From Clostridia bacterium (lineage in GTDB: Bacteria > Bacillota_A > Clostridia > Oscillospirales > CAG-272), in contig JAGBGE010000009.1 of the NCBI GenBank assembly GCA_017936125.1, positions 1 to 40,046 on the forward strand: a stretch of 40,046 nt of DNA, read 5' to 3'. Shown one piece after another: positions 5,475 to 14,634 of the stretch (position 1 is the stretch's first letter; each line of letters opens with the position of its first letter). The translations under genes were made by a program, and so were the position numbers. Under the pieces are notes generated by a model. The model saw only the letters and a program-made list of their open reading frames with translations, was not told where the DNA came from and did not search any database.

Positions 5475-8378
5475 ATGAGCAAATTATTTACCGTAATTTC
5501 GCTGCTGCTCGTCGTAGTTTTGCTGGTAGGCAACTATCTTGCATTCTATCAGTACAGCGGCGTGCTCGAAACATATTTCGGTATCGAGGGTGCTGCGGTT
5601 GAGAACTTTGACACCAACCAGTACTTTGCGACACACGCTCCGTCTGCGGAGGCGGCAAGTAACGGCGCTGCTAACCTCGGACGTACTATTGAAGCAGAGG
5701 GAGCAGTTCTGCTCAAGAATGATAACAAGGCGCTTCCTCTTGCCGAGGGCGCTAAGGTGAGCCTGTTCAGCGCCTCATCGGTAGATATTATTTATTCTAC
5801 CGCCGGCTCGGGATCAATAGGAAACAGCTATAAGGCAACTCTTAAGGAATGCCTTGAGGGCGCCGGCTTCGTAGTTAACCCTGTGCTTTGGAACTTCTAT
5901 CTTAAGATGGGATATAAAAGAACCGTTGGCGGTCTTGCTCAGGGTGTAAACTATTACTCGGCTAACAAGTTCCTTATTAACGAAGTACCTTATGAAAAAT
6001 ATACCGATGAGGTAATAAACAGCTACAGTCAGTATTCTGATGCCGCTATAGTTGTTATCGCGAGAACGGGCTGTGAAAACGGCGACCTTCCGCGTAGCAT
6101 GTCCTCCGCTACCAACGGTAAGAATACCGGCAGTATTCTTGAGCTTGATCCTGACGAGAGAAAAATGCTTGAGGAGGTTACCAAGAAATTTGAAAAGGTT
6201 GTAGTTATTCTCAACACCTCCAACCCTATGGAGTGCGGATTCCTGGATGAATACGATATTGACTCCTGCCTTTGGATTGGCGGAGTAGGCGCGTACGGTC
6301 TTTCTTCTATAGCTCGTATTATTCAGGGTGAGATTAACCCCTCCGGTAGACTTGTTGATACCTATGCATACGACGCATTCAGCTCTCCCGCTATGCAGAA
6401 TATGGGCAACTACGAGTACTGGACCAACAACGGTACTAAGGAAACCGAGCATCATTACTACGTATACGCAGAAGGAATTTACGTAGGCTACAAGTATTAC
6501 GAAACCAGATATGAGGATGCCGTTCTCGGCAAAGGCAACGCAGGTGATTACAAGTATGACGAAGAGGTTCAGTTCCCCTTCGGCTACGGTATCTCTTACA
6601 CCGACTTTGAGTGGTCGGACTTCTCTGCTAAGAAGAGAGGCGACAAGATAGAGGTAAGCGTCACCGTCAAGAACGTCGGTGAGGTTAGAGGTAAAGACGT
6701 AGTTCAGATTTATTACCAGTCCCCCTATACTCAGTACGATATTGAAAACGGCGTTGAAAAGGCAGCGGTTAATCTCGTTGCGTTTGACAAGACTAAAATT
6801 CTTCAGCCCCAGGAGAGCGAAAAGATTACGATTACCTTTGATATTGAGGATATGAAGTCCTACGATGCAAACGGTAAGAAGACCTACTATCTCGAGGGCA
6901 GCACCGATGCGGATAAGTACTTCGTTACTGCCGCAAAGAATTCTCACGATGCTATCAACAATATTCTTGAGGCTAAGGGACACACCGTTGGCGGTAACAA
7001 GAATATGGCTGAGGGCGATATTAAGATTGAAGAAAAGATTTACAACGTTGATACTCACAGCGGCAACGCGGTTGGAAATCTCTTTGACGATGCTGACGGT
7101 ACTCAGTATCACAGCGATATTAAGTATCTCAGCCGTAACAATTGGTCCGTAATGGACAATAACGGTCTTCTCTTCGGTATTCCTACGGGAAATAGCGACG
7201 TTGACGGTCCCGAGTACAAGGCTACTCTTCCTGACAATCTTAAGAAGGTTCTTGAGACCGAGGGCTTTGCGGCATCAGGCGCTCCTGCGGAGACCTTCAC
7301 TATGCCCAAGTATGGAGTTGCAGGCGACAAGACTCTTATTTCTATGAAGGGCAAGGACTTTGACGATCCCGAGTGGCAGGAGCTTCTTGATCAGATTTCT
7401 CTTGATGATTTGATTAAAACCGCAACCAAATCGGGCTTCAAAACCTATGCAATGGAATCTATCAGCAAGCCCTATACGACCGATGCGGACGGCCCTCAGG
7501 GCTGGAAGTCCTTTATCGGTGACGGTATCTCCTCCGGCGGTATGCCCTATGCAATAGTAATTGCATCTACTTGGGATGCAGACCTTGCAGAGCAGATAGG
7601 TTATCTTATGGGTGAGCTTTGTCTTTGGGCAAAGCAGGCAAACGCGGATTCGGCAGCTAATCTCACCGGTTGGTATGCTCCCGCTATGAATATTCACAGA
7701 ACTCCCTTCGCAGGCCGTAATTTCGAGTACTATTCCGAAGACGCTATGCTTTCCGGAATTATCGGCTCCAGAATGGTTAAGGGCGCTACCGGCAGAGGCG
7801 TTATGTGTTACATCAAGCACTTTGCTTTGAACGATCAGGAAAGAAACAGAATGTCCGATAACGTTACCTGGACACGGGAGCAGGCTGCGCGTGAGATTTA
7901 TCTCAAGCCCTTCGAGATGTCTATTAAGGACGGTAACGCTCTTGCGGTTATGACATCCTACAACCGTATTGGTACCGTATGGGCAGGCGGCAGCTACAAT
8001 CTTATCACCGGCGTGCTTCGTAACGAGTGGGGCTTCAACGGCTTCGTTATTACCGACTATATGGACGGTGACTGGGAGAACGTTGACCAGATGCTCGCGG
8101 CAGGCGGCGACGGCGCTCTCAATACTGCGGCAAGCAACTCTCACGCTACCGTTACCTGTACCACTGAGGGCGCGCAGGCTGTCACTTATATGAGAAGAGC
8201 TGTGCACCATATGCTTTATTCTGTAGTAAATTCCAACGCTATGAACGGTATTGACGGCGCGACGAGAGTCACCGGCGGTACTCCTATTTACCACAGATAT
8301 ATGATGTATATAAACATCGGTCTTGGCGCGCTTCTCGGTCTTAGTGTAGTCATTGCAATCGTAAAGAGGAGGGGTTAA
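5475..8378 (+). CDS. Membrane-anchored GH3 glycosidase with swapped domain order
   Basis: A 967-residue glycoside hydrolase family 3 enzyme. An N-terminal membrane helix (about 6-27) is followed by the alpha/beta sandwich usually found second in GH3 (about 70-300, with candidate acid/base E201 in CENGD). Next comes an FnIII-like domain (about 385-485), and only then the TIM barrel (about 625-890), which has DADGPQG, GRNFEYYSED, IKHFALND and the nucleophile D861 in VITDY. A second membrane helix lies at about 943-963 before a basic KRRG end. Both termini should therefore be cytoplasmic, with the catalytic part outside. The reversed order is known from some rumen-bacterial beta-glucosidases. 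AAGGAG precedes the ATG. It is the second gene of the operon, between two CBM lipoproteins. Substrate unproven; beta-glucoside or xyloside is likely. Confidence 0.9.
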   Translation: MSKLFTVISLLLVVVLLVGNYLAFYQYSGVLETYFGIEGAAVENFDTNQYFATHAPSAEAASNGAANLGRTIEAEGAVLLKNDNKALPLAEGAKVSLFSASSVDIIYSTAGSGSIGNSYKATLKECLEGAGFVVNPVLWNFYLKMGYKRTVGGLAQGVNYYSANKFLINEVPYEKYTDEVINSYSQYSDAAIVVIARTGCENGDLPRSMSSATNGKNTGSILELDPDERKMLEEVTKKFEKVVVILNTSNPMECGFLDEYDIDSCLWIGGVGAYGLSSIARIIQGEINPSGRLVDTYAYDAFSSPAMQNMGNYEYWTNNGTKETEHHYYVYAEGIYVGYKYYETRYEDAVLGKGNAGDYKYDEEVQFPFGYGISYTDFEWSDFSAKKRGDKIEVSVTVKNVGEVRGKDVVQIYYQSPYTQYDIENGVEKAAVNLVAFDKTKILQPQESEKITITFDIEDMKSYDANGKKTYYLEGSTDADKYFVTAAKNSHDAINNILEAKGHTVGGNKNMAEGDIKIEEKIYNVDTHSGNAVGNLFDDADGTQYHSDIKYLSRNNWSVMDNNGLLFGIPTGNSDVDGPEYKATLPDNLKKVLETEGFAASGAPAETFTMPKYGVAGDKTLISMKGKDFDDPEWQELLDQISLDDLIKTATKSGFKTYAMESISKPYTTDADGPQGWKSFIGDGISSGGMPYAIVIASTWDADLAEQIGYLMGELCLWAKQANADSAANLTGWYAPAMNIHRTPFAGRNFEYYSEDAMLSGIIGSRMVKGATGRGVMCYIKHFALNDQERNRMSDNVTWTREQAAREIYLKPFEMSIKDGNALAVMTSYNRIGTVWAGGSYNLITGVLRNEWGFNGFVITDYMDGDWENVDQMLAAGGDGALNTAASNSHATVTCTTEGAQAVTYMRRAVHHMLYSVVNSNAMNGIDGATRVTGGTPIYHRYMMYINIGLGALLGLSVVIAIVKRRG

Positions 8379-8382
8379 TAAT

Positions 8383-9939
8383 ATGAAAAACTTGAAATTA
8401 TTAGTATTAGCAATTGTTTTTGCTTTGGCTTTTAGCCTTGCTTCCTGCGATTTGATAAATGAATTTCTCCCTCAAGCACCGGACAACAGTGACCAGCTTC
8501 TCGACTTTGGAGATTGGGAAAACTGGGGTGTTGACGATTGGGCAACAGGAGAATATGAAGAATTTGATCCTCTCACGCATTACAATCAGATTGATTGGTC
8601 GAAGGATTATCCCGGTATTGCAAGTAAGACCTCTTACGATCTTTCGAACAAAATGCAGTTCTTAAAAGCCAAGTGCGTTCAGCTCTATCAGGCAGAGAAC
8701 GCCGTTCTTACCGGTGTTGCAAATACCAATCAGGGTGGTTATTACGTTGGTTCTCTTGACGATTCCTACGTGACCTTCACCATCACCGCGGAGGAGGAGT
8801 GCGACGTGCTTCTCGTAGCAAACTTTGCAGTTGAGCAGGCAAGCGAATCCGGTTACCGTTTCGATGAGATTTTAACTCTCACTCATAACGGAAATAGCGT
8901 TGACTCTACTGATTGCTGGCTTCTTCCTACTCACGATTGGTTCACATTCAAGGAAAATTCTGTATGCGAGCTTCATCTTGTCAAGGGAGCTAACACAATA
9001 AGCTTCTATTCCGGCGTGGGAAAAGTAAACTTTGATTACATTAAGCTCATTCCCAAGGGCGAGCTTAGCAACGAGCCTCTCGATATTTACGTACACGATT
9101 ATACTCCCGGCGTAGTTATTCAGGCGGAGTCGTCTAATTTCACCAACGCCACTCTCCAGACTACAGAATCCGGTCGTACGGTTGTTGCGCAAATTGTTGA
9201 CGGCTGTTCAATCAAGCTCAACGTGAAATCCGAAGGCGCAAATACCGTAGAGCTCACGATGGAAGCGCTTATCAGAGTTGAGGGCGAATATTCCGCCAAG
9301 GCTTCCGACCGCTTCACAATAAAGGTAAACGGCGAGACTATTGACATATCCGGAGTCACCCTTAACGGTGTAATTGACAATCCCGAATCAACGAGATGGT
9401 GGAACAAGACCTATACCGTAAACTCCTTCGGTGAAATCAACCTCAAGGACGGTATGAACACTATCGAGATTCTTCCCGGTACAGAGATGAATATTGACTT
9501 CTTCAAGCTCGACGTTAAGAAGGAGATTACCGACATCATTCTTCAGGCGGAGGATGCTGTGGGTGAGAACGTTCCTCCCGAGGGAGGCGCTACCGGTACT
9601 GTCGTAGGTACGAGAAAGGGCTCAAAGATGACCTTCACCGTCAATAGCGACGTTGCGAAGGAGGCAGACTTCTACATCAACGCAGTTGCCGCTGTTTACG
9701 ACGGATATCCCGCAAATGCCGATGGACGTCTTTGCGTTAAGGTTAACGGCGAGGAGATTGACATTTCCGGCGGCACGTTCGAGGGCATGGATAATCCTCA
9801 GCAGTGGTGGAAGAGCACATACAGTGATTTCCTTCTCGGTAAGATCAATCTTATCGCGGGCGAAAATACCATTGAAGTCAGCATCATTACAACCGGCGCG
9901 TACGGTGAGATGAATATTGACTACTTTGCTATAAGATAA
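8383..9939 (+). CDS. Surface lipoprotein with three CBM6/35-like domains
   Basis: A 518-residue lipoprotein with lipobox LASC (C22) and a signal sequence starting MKNLK, like the lipoprotein at 1923. After an acidic, Trp-containing spacer come three beta-sandwich domains, near residues 101-230, 244-380 and 385-518. Each has a QAE opening, a central NG segment and an N(I/F)D(Y/F) close. The last domain is very close, in protein and DNA, to the last domain of the 1923 lipoprotein, so both proteins probably share a ligand. The middle one resembles that protein's B-type domains. The start codon lies 4 bases after the GH3 stop, so translation is probably coupled. No catalytic motif is seen. A role in holding glycan for the neighbouring GH3 is inferred. 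Confidence 0.85.
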   Translation: MKNLKLLVLAIVFALAFSLASCDLINEFLPQAPDNSDQLLDFGDWENWGVDDWATGEYEEFDPLTHYNQIDWSKDYPGIASKTSYDLSNKMQFLKAKCVQLYQAENAVLTGVANTNQGGYYVGSLDDSYVTFTITAEEECDVLLVANFAVEQASESGYRFDEILTLTHNGNSVDSTDCWLLPTHDWFTFKENSVCELHLVKGANTISFYSGVGKVNFDYIKLIPKGELSNEPLDIYVHDYTPGVVIQAESSNFTNATLQTTESGRTVVAQIVDGCSIKLNVKSEGANTVELTMEALIRVEGEYSAKASDRFTIKVNGETIDISGVTLNGVIDNPESTRWWNKTYTVNSFGEINLKDGMNTIEILPGTEMNIDFFKLDVKKEITDIILQAEDAVGENVPPEGGATGTVVGTRKGSKMTFTVNSDVAKEADFYINAVAAVYDGYPANADGRLCVKVNGEEIDISGGTFEGMDNPQQWWKSTYSDFLLGKINLIAGENTIEVSIITTGAYGEMNIDYFAIR

Positions 9940-9959
9940 TACTTTATAAAAATACGATT

Positions 9960-9990
9960 GGGCGACCTGCTTTCTTGCGGGTCGCCCTTT
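9960..9990 (+). terminator. Rho-independent terminator of the lipoprotein/GH3 operon
   Basis: GGGCGACC and GGTCGCCC form an 8-bp GC-rich stem around an 11-base spacer and are followed by TTT. It lies 21 bases after the stop of the second CBM lipoprotein and closes the three-gene unit starting at 1923. Confidence 0.85.
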
Positions 9991-10044
9991 AATTATCCAC
10001 CGCGAAGGCGAGGGCACGCCATCAACCAAGCCGGTATGTCTATA

Positions 10045-10073
10045 TTGATTTTTTTCCAAAGCTATGATATAAT
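10045..10073 (+). promoter_or_regulatory. Promoter of the phosphoesterase gene
   Basis: TTGATT at 10045-10050, a 17-base spacer and a perfect TATAAT at 10068-10073 lie about 35 bases upstream of the phosphoesterase start. Confidence 0.7.
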
Positions 10074-10108
10074 ATTTTACAAAAATTAAATCGGTAGGGG
10101 AATTGTAT

Positions 10109-11185
10109 ATGAGAAAACGCGCTGTAAGCTCTATCCTGAAAATGCTGATTAGCTCTATGCTGGTAATTGCATTTTTATTTAACTTGAGCGGCTGCTTTGC
10201 TTCCGATGCTCCGAGTAATGACGATGAGCTTACGCTTTTTACGGACGGAGAAAAGGAACTGAAGGTTTTGCAATTCGCCGACTTGCATTTCGGTGAGGAG
10301 GGCGCGGCTTACCACAACGCAGACGTGGAGCGGACTCTCGATTTCATCGATTACGCTATCAAGAGCGAAAAGCCCGATTTCATCGTTCTGCTGGGCGATA
10401 ATATGATGACGCAGGGCGTCGAGGGCGCGAAATTTATCGTTGAAGTTTTTGATAAATACGAGATTCCCTATACTCTCGTGTATGGCAATCACGATGCTAC
10501 GTCCTATCTTTCGGGCTTTACAAAGCGTGACGTATCTAATTATCTTGAAAGCTGCGATTCTTCATATCTCCTATATAAATCGGGATACGTTCAAGCAGAC
10601 GCTGAAAACAGATACGGTAATTTCTCGATTTCTGTCAGAGATGAAAAGACGAATGATCTGATTGGCGCATTTATGCTTCTCGACACGGGAACTTATGATT
10701 ACGATTTGGAGCAATATCAGTCGATAAATGAAGGACAGATTGCCTGGTATAAGGAAGAAATTGCAAGGCTCAACGCTATTTATACGAGTCAGAAATCGAA
10801 CGCGCTTGATACGGTACCTACTATTACCTACGGGCATATACAGCTGCCTGAATACGCCGAGGCTTTCAGCAAGGCAAAGAATGACGACGGCGCAGAGTTC
10901 GTTTATTATCAGGAGCTATCTGACAGATTCCTCGTTGCGATAGGTAGTGCCTCGGGTGTGGAAAATTACGGCTTCTACGACGCTATGCGTGATATGGGAA
11001 GCGCAAAGGCGTACATTTGCGGTCATATGCACGGCTTGACCTGCCATATGAAGATGGACGGTATTATTCTCGGCTTCTGTCCGCAATCGGGCGTAGGAAA
11101 TACTGCGAAAAAGACCATTACGACCTTCTCTTACACTATTGATACAAGCTTTGATATGCATCTAAATCTTGTAACAGAGCCTTAA
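10109..11185 (+). CDS. Lipoprotein calcineurin-like metallophosphoesterase
   Basis: A protein of about 358 residues, exported as a lipoprotein (hydrophobic core, then LSGC). It shows the metallophosphoesterase motifs in order: FADLHFG (D-x-H), LLGDNMM (GD), YGNHD, a histidine in TYGHIQL, and GHMHG near the end. The family hydrolyses phosphomonoesters or diesters using two metal ions. Given the position among glycosidases the substrate might be a phosphorylated glycan or cell-wall polymer, but this is a guess. The ATG at 10109 is chosen over the in-frame TTG at 10103 because AGGGG lies 8 bases before it. It has its own promoter and a weak terminator-like hairpin downstream. Confidence 0.88.
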   Translation: MRKRAVSSILKMLISSMLVIAFLFNLSGCFASDAPSNDDELTLFTDGEKELKVLQFADLHFGEEGAAYHNADVERTLDFIDYAIKSEKPDFIVLLGDNMMTQGVEGAKFIVEVFDKYEIPYTLVYGNHDATSYLSGFTKRDVSNYLESCDSSYLLYKSGYVQADAENRYGNFSISVRDEKTNDLIGAFMLLDTGTYDYDLEQYQSINEGQIAWYKEEIARLNAIYTSQKSNALDTVPTITYGHIQLPEYAEAFSKAKNDDGAEFVYYQELSDRFLVAIGSASGVENYGFYDAMRDMGSAKAYICGHMHGLTCHMKMDGIILGFCPQSGVGNTAKKTITTFSYTIDTSFDMHLNLVTEP

Positions 11186-11191
11186 TAAATG

Positions 11192-11222
11192 CCGGTTATA
11201 TAAGACAAGCTCTAACCGTTTT
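11192..11222 (+). terminator. Weak terminator-like hairpin
   Basis: CGGTTA at 11193-11198 pairs with TAACCG at 11213-11218, followed by TTTTG. The stem is short and AT-containing, so readthrough into the GH3 gene at 11259 is plausible; I see no clear promoter for that gene. Confidence 0.4.
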
Positions 11223-11258
11223 GTAAAAAGTATTTTTGAAGGGATTTGCTTAAAAAGT

Positions 11259-13676
11259 ATGATAAATGTAAATGAAACTTTGCAAAAATTGACTTTAGAG
11301 GAGAAAGCGGCACTGCTTGCCGGACATAAATCCTGGCATACGAACAAGGTGAGCAGACTCGAAATTCCGTCTATAATTCTCACAGACGGCCCTCACGGGC
11401 TGAGAAAAAAGCAGATGGACGATCAAACGATAGGCCTCGGACAGACCGAGCTTTCCACCTGCTTTCCGCCTGCATCGACGAGCGCTTGCTCCTGGAACGA
11501 GGAGCTGCTATACCGAATGGGCAGAGCGATGGGTGAGGAGTGCCGTCACTATGACGTGAGCGTAATTCTCGGCCCTGCGGTCAACATCAAGAGAAATCCG
11601 CTGTGCGGCAGAAATTTTGAATATTTCAGCGAGGACCCGCTTATTACAGGCAGACTCGGCGCGCGATTGACTCGAGGGATTGAGGATATGGGCGTCGGCA
11701 CTAGCGTCAAGCACTTTGCCTGCAATAATAATGAGAAAAACCGATATTTCGGCGACTCGATAGTTGACGATAGAGCGTACCGTGAGATATATCTGCGAGC
11801 GTTCGAGCCGATTATCAAGGAGGGCAGACCGCAGACGGTGATGTGCTCCTATAACAAGGTGAACGGCAGGTATGCCTCAGAGAATCCCGAGCTTCTAAAT
11901 GGCGTTTTGCGCGACGACTGGGGCTTTGAGGGGCTCGTTATGTCCGACTGGGGCGCGGTGAACGATAGAGTAGAGGGACTGAAATGCGGTCTTGACCTGG
12001 AGATGCCCGGTGACATCGGTCACAACCGTCAGGCAATAATTGACGCCGTCAATGACGGTAATCTGCCGATAGATATAGTTGACAGAGCTGTCGCGCGCGT
12101 GTTGAATATGATAAATAACACGCTTCCCGACGGCAGTGAGTCACCTGCGAAATTCGACGAGCACGCAGAGCTGGCAAAGGAAATCAGCCTGGAAAGCGCG
12201 GTGCTTATGAAGAATGACGGCGCGCTGCCGCTCGGTGAGAGCGAGAGCTATCTCGTTATCGGCGAGATGTTCGACAAAATGCGTTATCAGGGCGCAGGCT
12301 CGTCGCTGATTCGCCCATATAAGCTAACAACGCCCAAGATGGCGTTCGACAGTCACGGCGTGCGCTACGAGTATGAGCAGGGATATATAGTCGATAGCTT
12401 CGATGATGATAAGACTCTTGCCGACAGAGCGGTAGAAAAGGCTAAAAATGCCGATACTATCCTGTTCTTCGGCGGTCTTTCGGAGTATGCGGAGAGCGAG
12501 GGATTTGACAGAAATACGCTCTCTCTGCCGGAAAATCAGCTCAATCTGCTCGCCAGGCTTTCAAAGCTTGGAAAGCGCATAATATTTGTGATGTTTGGCG
12601 GAAGTCCTGTTGACACCTCATTTGACTCGGGCATTAGCGCTCTGCTTAATATGTATCTCCCCGGTGAAGAGGGCGGCGAGTCAACGTATGAGCTGCTTTT
12701 CGGTAAGGTCTCTCCCTCGGGCAGACTAGCAGAGAGCTGGCCGCTTTCCTACGGTGACGTTCCCTTCGGTGACGAGTTTACCGTGACTACGAACGATAGA
12801 TATAAGGAAAGCGTGTTCGTGGGTTACAGATATTATTCGAGCTTTGGCATCGGAGTCAAGTATCCCTTCGGCTACGGACTCTCCTACACGAGCTTTGAGT
12901 ATTCAAATATGCGCGTTGATAGGCAGGGCGATTTATACAGGGTGACGCTCGACGTTACTAACACGGGTAAGATGCGCGGCGCTGCCGTGGCGGAGATATT
13001 CGTTGAAGCACCGCAGAGCGAGGTTGTGAAGCCCTTGCGTGAGCTTCGCGGCTTCGGTAAGGTACGGCTTGACGCAGGCGAAACCAAGGAAATATCTGTT
13101 GATATACCCGTTGATAGACTCAAATATTACATAGACGGCGCTTGGCAACTCGAGAACGGTGAGTACACATTCTCGCTGTGCGCTGATGCGAACACGGTAA
13201 TTGCATCGGTTAAGGTTAGCGTTACCGACGGTGAGGCTGTGAGCGAAAATCCGATGTACCGTGAGCTATACGGAAACGAAAAGCTCGCTATAACAGACGG
13301 GCAATTTGACAAGCTTATCGGCAGGGAAATCCCCAAGCCGGAGGTGAAAAGGCCCTACGACCTCAACACTCCGCTAAAGGAATATAAGACTCTTGGCGGT
13401 AAGGCGCTGTATGGCGGTGTAATGCTCGGATTCAAGATAGCTTATAATCTCGAAAAGCGCTCAAAGGACTCGCCCGATAAGGAAACCAGGATAAAAAATG
13501 CCTACTTTGCTTGGCAAACTATATCGGTTATGAGCCTGCGCTCGATTTCCTTCGCCAGCGAGGGTATGCTTTCCTACAAGATGGCAAACGTGCTGCTCGA
13601 CGTGGCTAACAACCGTATTTTCAGAGCTATCGGTAGACTTTTCAAAAAGGAAAAATGCTCAAAATTACCCGAATAA
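11259..13676 (+). CDS. GH3 glycosidase, canonical domain order (beta-glucosidase-like)
   Basis: An 805-residue GH3 enzyme without signal peptide, so probably cytoplasmic. The order is the usual one: TIM barrel (ILTDGPHGLR, GRNFEYFSED, VKHFACNN, nucleophile D230 in VMSDWGA), then the alpha/beta sandwich with the acid/base motif SEGFDR (E414), then an FnIII-like domain starting after PFGYGLSYTSFEYS. A C-terminal extension of about 150 residues follows; it contains amphipathic segments and is of unknown function. It likely releases terminal sugars from imported beta-linked oligosaccharides; beta-glucosidase or beta-xylosidase are the usual activities. The ribosome binding site (GAAGGGA) is rather far from the ATG. 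A strong terminator follows. Confidence 0.92.
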   Translation: MINVNETLQKLTLEEKAALLAGHKSWHTNKVSRLEIPSIILTDGPHGLRKKQMDDQTIGLGQTELSTCFPPASTSACSWNEELLYRMGRAMGEECRHYDVSVILGPAVNIKRNPLCGRNFEYFSEDPLITGRLGARLTRGIEDMGVGTSVKHFACNNNEKNRYFGDSIVDDRAYREIYLRAFEPIIKEGRPQTVMCSYNKVNGRYASENPELLNGVLRDDWGFEGLVMSDWGAVNDRVEGLKCGLDLEMPGDIGHNRQAIIDAVNDGNLPIDIVDRAVARVLNMINNTLPDGSESPAKFDEHAELAKEISLESAVLMKNDGALPLGESESYLVIGEMFDKMRYQGAGSSLIRPYKLTTPKMAFDSHGVRYEYEQGYIVDSFDDDKTLADRAVEKAKNADTILFFGGLSEYAESEGFDRNTLSLPENQLNLLARLSKLGKRIIFVMFGGSPVDTSFDSGISALLNMYLPGEEGGESTYELLFGKVSPSGRLAESWPLSYGDVPFGDEFTVTTNDRYKESVFVGYRYYSSFGIGVKYPFGYGLSYTSFEYSNMRVDRQGDLYRVTLDVTNTGKMRGAAVAEIFVEAPQSEVVKPLRELRGFGKVRLDAGETKEISVDIPVDRLKYYIDGAWQLENGEYTFSLCADANTVIASVKVSVTDGEAVSENPMYRELYGNEKLAITDGQFDKLIGREIPKPEVKRPYDLNTPLKEYKTLGGKALYGGVMLGFKIAYNLEKRSKDSPDKETRIKNAYFAWQTISVMSLRSISFASEGMLSYKMANVLLDVANNRIFRAIGRLFKKEKCSKLPE

Positions 13677-13690
13677 CAAATATAAAGATT

Positions 13691-13726
13691 GCAGAGGCTG
13701 CTCTACGGAGCGCCTCTGCTTTTTTG
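13691..13726 (+). terminator. Strong Rho-independent terminator
   Basis: GCAGAGGC (13691-13698) pairs perfectly with GCCTCTGC (13712-13719) and is followed by seven T residues. It ends the canonical GH3 transcript. Confidence 0.92.
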
Positions 13727-13753
13727 TTTCGGAAAAATATCCGTACGAGTGAT

Positions 13754-13782
13754 TTGAACTTGGATTTACTGTGCATTATATA
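13754..13782 (+). promoter_or_regulatory. Possible promoter for the HAD/GH3 pair
   Basis: TTGAAC at 13754-13759, a 17-base spacer and TATATA at 13777-13782. If used, transcription starts near 13789, which would make the in-frame GTG at 13771 unusable as a start codon. Confidence 0.5.
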
Positions 13783-13788
13783 AGTAAA

Positions 13789-14631
13789 ATGGGGGTGATG
13801 GATATAGATAATTTTGTCAAAGGGCGGGAATATCTTGTCTGCGTGGACAGCGACGGCTGTGTGATGGATACGATGGAGATTAAGCATAAAAGGTGCTTCG
13901 CGCCCTGTCTTATCAAGGAGTGGGAGCTTGGCGAGTGGCGAGAGAAAATTCTCGATAGGTGGTGCGAGATAAATCTCTATACTATGACTCGCGGCGTAAA
14001 TAGGTTCAGAGGACTCTTGATTGCGCTATCGGAAATTTCGGGGCAATATCATAGAATAGATGATTTAGCCGATATTGCCGAGTGGGTAGAAAATTCAGAC
14101 GAGCTCTCCGAGAAATCACTTGAGAGGGAGATTGAGAGAAAGCCGAAAAGTATTTCTCTGCCAAAGGCGCTATCGTGGAGCAGGGAAGTGAACAGACTCT
14201 CAAGGGAGATGGAAATGAAGCCGTTTGATTTGGCGAAAGAGGCGCTTATGGCGGCGCACAAGGCGGCAGACGTGGCGATAGTTTCGGGCGCAAGCTACGG
14301 CGCGGTGGTTGACGAGTGGACAAGGCACTCGCTGATAGAGCATACCGACGTGATTATGGCGCAGAATTCGGGCAGCAAGAGCGCGTGTATAAAATCTATG
14401 CTTGACAAGGGGTATTCACCCGAGAGAGTCCTGATGTGCGGTGACTCACCGGGCGACTTGCGCGCGGCGGCGGAGTGCGGAGTGCATTTTTTCCCCATAC
14501 TCGTCGGGCGTGAGAGCGAGAGCTGGTTGGAGTTTACCGATACGGCTTTACCACTGCTTTTGAGCGGCAGATACGGCGGCAGATATGCCGAGGAAAAGAA
14601 AAATGAATTTCTGAAAAATCTAAAGGAGTAA
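13789..14631 (+). CDS. HAD superfamily hydrolase
   Basis: A protein of about 280 residues with HAD motif I (VDSDGCVMDT, nucleophile Asp near the N terminus), a motif II-like serine in VSGAS, and the C-terminal GDSPGDL metal-binding motif IV. A helical cap domain of about 100 residues lies between motif I and the rest. HAD enzymes usually remove phosphate from sugars or small metabolites; the substrate is unknown. The start is uncertain: a GTG at 13771 and ATGs at 13789 and 13798 are in frame and none has a well-spaced ribosome binding site. I prefer the first ATG because the GTG lies upstream of a likely -10 box. It ends 3 bases before the NagZ-like GH3 and carries that gene's AAGGAG in its last codons. 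Confidence 0.85.
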   Translation: MGVMDIDNFVKGREYLVCVDSDGCVMDTMEIKHKRCFAPCLIKEWELGEWREKILDRWCEINLYTMTRGVNRFRGLLIALSEISGQYHRIDDLADIAEWVENSDELSEKSLEREIERKPKSISLPKALSWSREVNRLSREMEMKPFDLAKEALMAAHKAADVAIVSGASYGAVVDEWTRHSLIEHTDVIMAQNSGSKSACIKSMLDKGYSPERVLMCGDSPGDLRAAAECGVHFFPILVGRESESWLEFTDTALPLLLSGRYGGRYAEEKKNEFLKNLKE

Positions 14632-14634
14632 TCA

